Shown here one piece after another: positions 42,802 through 47,056 of a stretch of 47,056 bases of DNA. This DNA is from Bacteroidales bacterium. GTDB lineage: Bacteria; Bacteroidota; Bacteroidia; Bacteroidales; UBA932. The position numbers and the translations under genes are program-made. The stretch is taken from contig JAFTEQ010000016.1 in the NCBI GenBank assembly GCA_017453565.1, positions 1 to 47,056 on the forward strand. The letters are read 5' to 3'. The notes under the pieces are model-generated. The model saw nothing but the letters and a program-made list of their open reading frames with translations. It was not told where the DNA came from and did no database searches. The stretch's first letter is position 1. Every line of letters begins with the position of its first letter.

Positions 42802-44004
42802 ATGCCGCACATTTCTCACACCGCGGAAATCATGCCGGAGTCGGCCATCCGCAAACTCACACCCTATGCCGATCAGGCGGTTGCCGACGGCATAAAAGTG
42901 TACCATCTCAATATCGGCGCGCCCGATATCAAATCGCCCGACAGCGCCATGAAGGCCGTCCGCGATTTCCAGTTCGACCATCTCCCCTATTCCAACTCGG
43001 CCGGCACCTACGCGCTGCGCCGCGCCATCGCCGAACAGTACTATAAACCCATCGGCATTGAGTTCGAACTCGACGAGATGCTCATTACCGTGGCTGGCAG
43101 CGAGGCCCTCACCATGGTATTCCAGGCCGCCTGCGACCCCGGAGACGAAGTGCTGGTGTTGGAACCTTTCTACTGCAACTACAACACCTTCTCCCTCATG
43201 AACCGGGTGGAGCTGGTGACCGTGCACACCGACATCCGCAACGCCTTCAAACTCCCCTCCATCGAAGAGTTTGAAAAGGCCCTCACGCCGCGCACCAAGG
43301 CCGTTCTGCTCTGCAATCCGGCTAATCCAACCGGCACACTCTACACCAAGGCGGACATGCTGGCCATCGGGGAACTCTGCCGCAAGCACGACCTTTTCCT
43401 CATTTCGGACGAGGCGTACCGCGAGTTCTGCTACACCGACGAACCCTATTTCTCGGCCATGCAGATTCCCGACCTGCAGGAGAACGTGATCCTGGTCGAT
43501 TCTGCGTCCAAGCGTTACAACCTCTGCGGCGCGCGCATCGGCTGCATCATCTCGCACAACAAGGACGTGATCAAACTCATCAACAAACTGGCCCAGGCGC
43601 GGCTCTGCCCGCCCGTCCTGGGGCAGGTAGCCACCTACGGGGCGCTGAGCGCCGGAGCCGACTACTTCGAGAAGGTACGCGCCGAATACATAGCCCGGCG
43701 CGACATCACCATCTCCATGCTGAACGAGATCCCCGGCGTCTACTCACCCTGTCCGCAGGGCGCCTTCTACACCGTGGCGCAGCTCCCCGTCCCCGATGCG
43801 GAAGACTTCTGCAAATGGATGCTCACCGACTTCCGCGACCGCGGCGAGACGGTCATGATCACCCCGGCGGCTCCCTTCTACAAGACGCCCGATACCGGTC
43901 TGGACCAGGTGCGCATCGCCTATGTGATTGAACAGCCCGAACTCCGGCGTGCGCTCGAACTGCTCGCCAAGGGCCTCAAGAAATATCCCCATGCACGAGC
44001 ATAA
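42802..44004 (+). CDS. Class I/II PLP aminotransferase (aspartate aminotransferase-like)
   Basis: A 400-residue fold-type I aminotransferase. Motifs are YHLNIGAPD, PYSNSAGTYALRRAIA, the PLP-site NPANPTGTLY, SDEAYREFCY, the Schiff-base lysine K237 in SASKRYNLCGARIG, and a C-terminal arginine in QVRIAYV. It resembles Bacteroidota AspC-like enzymes, which move amino groups between aspartate or another amino acid and 2-oxoglutarate; the exact substrate cannot be read by eye. The start at MPHISHTAE is chosen because upstream in-frame codons run across the promoter. It overlaps the following CDF gene by 14 bases. Confidence 0.92.
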   Translation: MPHISHTAEIMPESAIRKLTPYADQAVADGIKVYHLNIGAPDIKSPDSAMKAVRDFQFDHLPYSNSAGTYALRRAIAEQYYKPIGIEFELDEMLITVAGSEALTMVFQAACDPGDEVLVLEPFYCNYNTFSLMNRVELVTVHTDIRNAFKLPSIEEFEKALTPRTKAVLLCNPANPTGTLYTKADMLAIGELCRKHDLFLISDEAYREFCYTDEPYFSAMQIPDLQENVILVDSASKRYNLCGARIGCIISHNKDVIKLINKLAQARLCPPVLGQVATYGALSAGADYFEKVRAEYIARRDITISMLNEIPGVYSPCPQGAFYTVAQLPVPDAEDFCKWMLTDFRDRGETVMITPAAPFYKTPDTGLDQVRIAYVIEQPELRRALELLAKGLKKYPHARA

Positions 44005-44905
44005 CCATCATCACCACCATCATCACGCCGAGGTTCCGGCTTCGATGGGGCTGGTCTATATCCTGTCCATCGTCCTGAACGTGCTGTTCGTAGCCGTCGA
44101 GGCCGGAGTCGGGTTCTGGAGCGGATCGCTCGGCCTGCTCTCCGACGCAGGTCACAACCTGGGCGACGTGTTCAGTCTCCTGCTGGCCCTGGTGGCCTTC
44201 CGTCTGGCCCTCACCCACGGAAACAGCCGTTTCACATACGGCTACAGGAAGGCCTCGGTGCTCATCTCCCTGCTCAACGCCATCATCCTTCTGGTGGCTG
44301 TGGGGGCGATCGTCATTGAGAGCATCCACAAGTTCTCCGACCTGCCGGGGACAGTGCTGAACGCCAGGGCCATCAGCTGGACGGCCGGCATCGGCATCCT
44401 CGTGAACGGCTTCACCACCTGGCTGCTCAGCCGCGGTCAGAGCCACGACATCAACGCGCGCGGCGCCTTCCTGCACATGCTGGCCGATACCCTCGTCTCC
44501 GTGGGCGTCGTCCTCTCCGGCATCCTCATCCAGTACACCGGCTGGGTGGTGGTCGATCCCATCGTGAGTCTGGTCATCGCCGTCATCATCCTGGTGACCG
44601 CCTGGAAGTTGCTCGCGGAGAGTTTCCGCATGAGCATTGACGCCGTTCCATCCGAAATCGACCCCGACGAGATCCGCGACCTGATGGCCGCCGAGCCGGG
44701 CGTGCTGGAACTGCACCACCTGCACATCTGGCCCATCAGCACCACGCAGGTCGCCCTCACAGCCCATCTGGTGGTGGAAGACCTGTCGCAGATGCAGGAC
44801 ATCGTGCATTCGCTCAAACACAAGCTTGCGGAAGAAGGCATCGCCCACTGCACCCTCGAAACGGAGACGCCCGGCGCCCCCTGTCCCGACCATGATTGCA
44901 GTTAA
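43991..44905 (+). CDS. Cation diffusion facilitator, CzcD/ZnT type
   Basis: A 304-residue protein. The N-terminus MHEHNHHHHHHHAE is a metal-binding His-rich tail; six transmembrane helices follow (residues about 20-210). The metal site residues are H and D in SDAGHNLGDV (helix 2) and HMLADTLVS (helix 5), the HD-HD set typical of zinc-selective CDFs. The cytosolic C-terminal domain (about 215-300) has the ferredoxin-like LHHLHIWPIS motif, and its last residues are CPDHDC. It exports Zn2+ (or Cd2+, Co2+) from the cytosol using the proton gradient. The ATG at 43991 overlaps the aminotransferase end by 14 bases. Confidence 0.93.
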   Translation: MHEHNHHHHHHHAEVPASMGLVYILSIVLNVLFVAVEAGVGFWSGSLGLLSDAGHNLGDVFSLLLALVAFRLALTHGNSRFTYGYRKASVLISLLNAIILLVAVGAIVIESIHKFSDLPGTVLNARAISWTAGIGILVNGFTTWLLSRGQSHDINARGAFLHMLADTLVSVGVVLSGILIQYTGWVVVDPIVSLVIAVIILVTAWKLLAESFRMSIDAVPSEIDPDEIRDLMAAEPGVLELHHLHIWPISTTQVALTAHLVVEDLSQMQDIVHSLKHKLAEEGIAHCTLETETPGAPCPDHDCS

Positions 44906-44907
44906 TC

Positions 44908-44938
44908 TTGGTCGTTCCCGCTTTTTTTTCTAACTTCG
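44908..44938 (+). promoter_or_regulatory. Candidate promoter of the C1 peptidase gene
   Basis: TTGG at 44908-44911 and TAACTTCG at 44931-44938 are 19 bases apart, one mismatch from TAnnTTTG, and end 23 bases before the ATG at 44962. Confidence 0.5.
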
Positions 44939-44961
44939 AACGCTGAAAAGAGTAGCGTATT

Positions 44962-46164
44962 ATGAAAAAGATGATTGTTGCCGCGGTCTTTTGCACCGCC
45001 ATGCTGGCCGCACAGGCCCAGCCCAAACCGAAGATCCAGTTCCCGGAATACGAGTTCACCACCATTAAGGAGAACCCTGTCACCCCGGTGAAGAACCAAT
45101 ACCGCAGCGGCACCTGCTGGTGCTTCTCTGCCCTCGGCTTCGTTGAGTCGGAGGTCATCCGCATCAACAATATCAAGGACACGCTCAAGTATCCCGACTT
45201 CTCGGAAATGTACGTGGTGAGCAAATCCTATCAGGACCGGGCCGACAAGTACGTGCGGCTCGACGGTCACCTCAATTTTGCGGCCGGCAGCGAGGCCGAT
45301 GACGTGCTGCACGTGATCGCCGATTACGGTCTGGTGCCGCAGGAGGCCATGAACGGCATGAACTACGGTACCGACAAGCCCGTTCAGGCCGAACTCGACG
45401 CCGTGCTCAAGTCGTACGTGCAGGCCGTGGTGAAGGTGCCCAACAAGGACCGCCTTACCACCGCCTGGAAGAACGGATTCAAAGGGATTGTGGACGCCTA
45501 TCTGGGCCCCTGCCCCGAGGAATTCACCTATCAGGGCAAGAAATACACCCCGGCTTCCTACCGTGATGCGCTCAAGTTCAATCCCGCCGACTACGTGACC
45601 CTCACCTCGTTCACGCATCATCCCTTCTACACCAAGTTCGCCATTGAAGTGAGCGACAACTGGCGTTGGGACCAGGCCTGGAACGTACCCATCGACGAGT
45701 TCGTGAACATCCTCGACGAAGCGCTCAACAACGGCTACACCGTGGCCTGGGGGGCCGATGTGTCCGAAGCGGGCTTCAACCGCGACGGCCTGGCCATCCT
45801 GGTGGATACCGACGCCCTGCCCAAGAGCACGGCCGGTTCCGACCAGGAGCACTGGGTAGGCAAGGAAGAAGGTAAACCGCAGCCCGTTCCCGCCCCCAAG
45901 GAGAAGGTGGTTTCGCAGGAGTCACGCCAGAACGACTTCGACCGCAAGATCCTCACCGACGACCACGGCATGCAGATCTACGGCATCGCCCGCGACCAAT
46001 TCGGCAACAAGTATTATATGGTGAAGAACTCCTGGGGCGAGGCCGGCAAATACAAGGGCATCTGGTATGCCTCTGAAGCTTTCGTGAAAGGACAGAGCCT
46101 CGACTACATGATCCACAAGGACGCCCTCCCCAAGGACCTGAAGAAAAAGCTCGGCATCCAATAG
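44962..46164 (+). CDS. Secreted C1-family cysteine peptidase, bleomycin hydrolase/PepC type
   Basis: A 400-residue protein with a Sec signal peptide (residues 1-19). The papain-like active site is present: Q46 and C52 in VKNQYRSGTCWCFSAL, H335 in DDHGMQIYGI and N356 in VKNSWG. The long insert between C and H and the motifs FSEMYVVSKSYQDRAD (core SEMYVVSKSYQ) and WRWDQAWNVP place it with PepC/bleomycin hydrolase rather than papain. Classic PepC is cytosolic and hexameric; an exported form is common in Bacteroidota and presumably trims peptides in the periplasm. The end is 10 bases before pssA on the same strand. Confidence 0.92.
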   Translation: MKKMIVAAVFCTAMLAAQAQPKPKIQFPEYEFTTIKENPVTPVKNQYRSGTCWCFSALGFVESEVIRINNIKDTLKYPDFSEMYVVSKSYQDRADKYVRLDGHLNFAAGSEADDVLHVIADYGLVPQEAMNGMNYGTDKPVQAELDAVLKSYVQAVVKVPNKDRLTTAWKNGFKGIVDAYLGPCPEEFTYQGKKYTPASYRDALKFNPADYVTLTSFTHHPFYTKFAIEVSDNWRWDQAWNVPIDEFVNILDEALNNGYTVAWGADVSEAGFNRDGLAILVDTDALPKSTAGSDQEHWVGKEEGKPQPVPAPKEKVVSQESRQNDFDRKILTDDHGMQIYGIARDQFGNKYYMVKNSWGEAGKYKGIWYASEAFVKGQSLDYMIHKDALPKDLKKKLGIQ

Positions 46165-46174
46165 CGGCCTGCTT

Positions 46175-46918
46175 ATGAAGATTGTTCGACACATTCCCAA
46201 CTTCATCACCTCCCTGAACCTGCTTTGCGGGGCCGTGGGGGTGGTATTTTCTTTTAACGGCCGGCCCGACCTGGCCTTCGCCCTCATGCTGGCGGCCTCG
46301 GTGTTCGATTTCCTCGACGGCTTCTGCGCCCGCCTGCTGGGCGCCTATTCCGAGATGGGCCGGGAACTCGATTCCCTGTCGGACCTGGTGAGCTTCGGGC
46401 TGTTGCCTTCGGTCATGCTTTTCAACCTCATGCGTTCGGTCTGCAGTCCGGCTACGGCGCTGCCGGGAACGGCCCTTTCGTGGTATCTGTTCCTGCCGCT
46501 GCTGCTGGTTGTGGGAAGTGGATTGCGGCTCGCCAAATTCAACGTGGACGCGCGTCAGGAACACGGATTCCTGGGTCTTCCCACCCCCGCCTGCGCCCTG
46601 CTCTGCGGGTCCCTTTGCCTGTATGCAGCGGCCGTTCCCGCCGGACGCATCGCCCTGTGGTGCGCATCGCCCTGGTTCATCCCCTGCCTCGTGCTGCTGC
46701 TCTGCGCCCTGCTGCTGAGCGAGATTCCCATGTTTTCCATGAAATTCAGCCGCGAGGACTCGGGCCTTCTGAAAGCCAAGCGCATCATTTTCGTGCTGGG
46801 CGCCGCGTGCATCATCGCCGCCGTGGTCTTCTGCCATGCGCACTGGTCGCTCGCCGTGCTCCTCATCTTCGTGTTCTATCTCGTAAAGAACGTCATCTAC
46901 GCCGCCTTCCGCCTGTAG
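46175..46918 (+). CDS. pssA: CDP-diacylglycerol-serine O-phosphatidyltransferase
   Basis: A 247-residue inner-membrane protein with about seven or eight helices. The CDP-alcohol phosphatidyltransferase motif D-G-x2-A-R-x8-G-x3-D-x3-D is complete in DGFCARLLGAYSEMGRELDS plus SLSD (residues about 49-71). The start MKIVRHIPNFITSLNLLCG is the typical N-terminus of bacterial PssA. It makes phosphatidylserine, the precursor of phosphatidylethanolamine; the matching decarboxylase is not in the window. It is 10 bases from the peptidase gene and precedes the non-coding tail with a hairpin 7 bases after its stop. Confidence 0.93.
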   Translation: MKIVRHIPNFITSLNLLCGAVGVVFSFNGRPDLAFALMLAASVFDFLDGFCARLLGAYSEMGRELDSLSDLVSFGLLPSVMLFNLMRSVCSPATALPGTALSWYLFLPLLLVVGSGLRLAKFNVDARQEHGFLGLPTPACALLCGSLCLYAAAVPAGRIALWCASPWFIPCLVLLLCALLLSEIPMFSMKFSREDSGLLKAKRIIFVLGAACIIAAVVFCHAHWSLAVLLIFVFYLVKNVIYAAFRL

Positions 46919-46924
46919 CTTCCC

Positions 46925-46942
46925 GGCGGTCCCCAGACCGCC
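46925..46942 (+). terminator. GC hairpin just after pssA
   Basis: GGCGGTC (46925-46931) and GACCGCC (46936-46942) form a perfect 7-bp stem with a 4-base loop, beginning 7 bases after the pssA stop. No T-tract follows, so it is at best an intrinsic-like or Rho-assisted stop, or an RNA-stability element. Confidence 0.4.
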
Positions 46943-46956
46943 CGGCGGAGAGCGGG

Positions 46957-47034
46957 ACGGAGCGCGCAGCGCGATGTCGGTAGCTCGAGAGCCGCGGGGG
47001 TAGCGAACGGAGCGTCAGCGGACGTGAGCGGGTA
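46957..47034. repeat. Imperfect direct repeat in the GC-rich tail
   Basis: ACGGAGCG occurs at 46957-46964 and again at 47007-47014, 50 bases apart, each followed by CAGCG at similar spacing. The region has no ORF with family support. Confidence 0.45.
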
Positions 47035-47051
47035 AGGGGGCAGCGCCCCCT
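47035..47051 (+). terminator. Perfect GC hairpin at the window end
   Basis: AGGGGGC (47035-47041) and GCCCCCT (47045-47051) form a 7-bp stem with the 3-base loop AGC, next to A-rich bases. It may be an intergenic repeat element or a terminator for a transcript arriving from either side. Confidence 0.4.
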
Positions 47052-47056
47052 AAGAA

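Overview
The window is a densely packed, GC-rich chromosomal segment with about 39 protein genes, almost no non-coding space and no RNA gene, CRISPR array, insertion sequence or prophage that I can see. It most resembles a high-GC member of the order Bacteroidales (Alistipes or uncultured gut/rumen relatives). That placement is inferred from content: Bacteroidota-type -7 promoter boxes (TAnnTTTG) upstream of many genes, few Shine-Dalgarno sequences, many Sec/lipobox lipoproteins, a fimbrillin-like plus BspA-type leucine-rich-repeat surface protein, a PCMD lipoprotein, DUF3467, a stand-alone HSDR_N protein, and a 5'-nucleotidase split into two genes.

Layout. 1-2590: a UPF0371/DUF1846 gene cut by the window edge and carrying an in-frame TGA, then maf, kdsC and a DUF3467 gene on the minus strand. 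2662-5067: a secreted clan-A glycoside hydrolase. 5072-7691: glnS and yicC, divergent from a shared promoter region. 7688-11569: a minus-strand operon of a NatA/NatB-type ABC exporter and a split 5'-nucleotidase. 11645-19042: a long plus-strand run, mostly overlapping (holA, serine-type sulfatase, HSDR_N protein, CCA-adding enzyme, XerC/D recombinase, hpf, GH123-like DUF4091 protein). 19048-20717: cysE-cysK. 20773-22365: a K+/H+ antiporter. 22375-27858: a surface-protein operon (outer membrane protein, PCMD lipoprotein, luxS, a 49-residue small protein, a 1012-residue LRR lipoprotein). 27879-33266: a four-gene operon whose first three genes (DUF1549/DUF1553, DUF1501, PPC-domain) form a set typical of Planctomycetes/Verrucomicrobia, ending in a GNAT gene. 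33362-33994: MTA/SAH nucleosidase. 33998-42733: a six-gene minus-strand run (unknown lipoprotein, DEDD exonuclease, RlmI-like methyltransferase, RND efflux pump adaptor/permease/outer-membrane factor). 42802-46918: aminotransferase, zinc-type CDF exporter, secreted C1 peptidase, phosphatidylserine synthase. 46919-47056: a non-coding GC-rich tail with two hairpins and a direct repeat.

How the genes work together. MtnN (33362) and LuxS (25588) make up the two-step conversion of S-adenosylhomocysteine to homocysteine and the AI-2 precursor, although they sit about 7 kb apart on opposite strands. CysE and CysK make cysteine from serine. KdsC and PssA serve envelope synthesis (Kdo and phosphatidylserine/ethanolamine). 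Two glycoside hydrolases and a sulfatase suggest use of decorated host or plant glycans.

No stretch above 300 bases lacks a gene. Most convergent gene pairs end within ten bases of each other or overlap, so there is no room for classical intergenic terminators there. The most unusual items are the Planctomycetes-like operon, the small protein next to the LRR gene, the 115-residue super-repeat in that LRR protein, three genes whose -7 box lies only 4-6 bases before the start codon (possible leaderless mRNAs), and the repeat-bearing tail.
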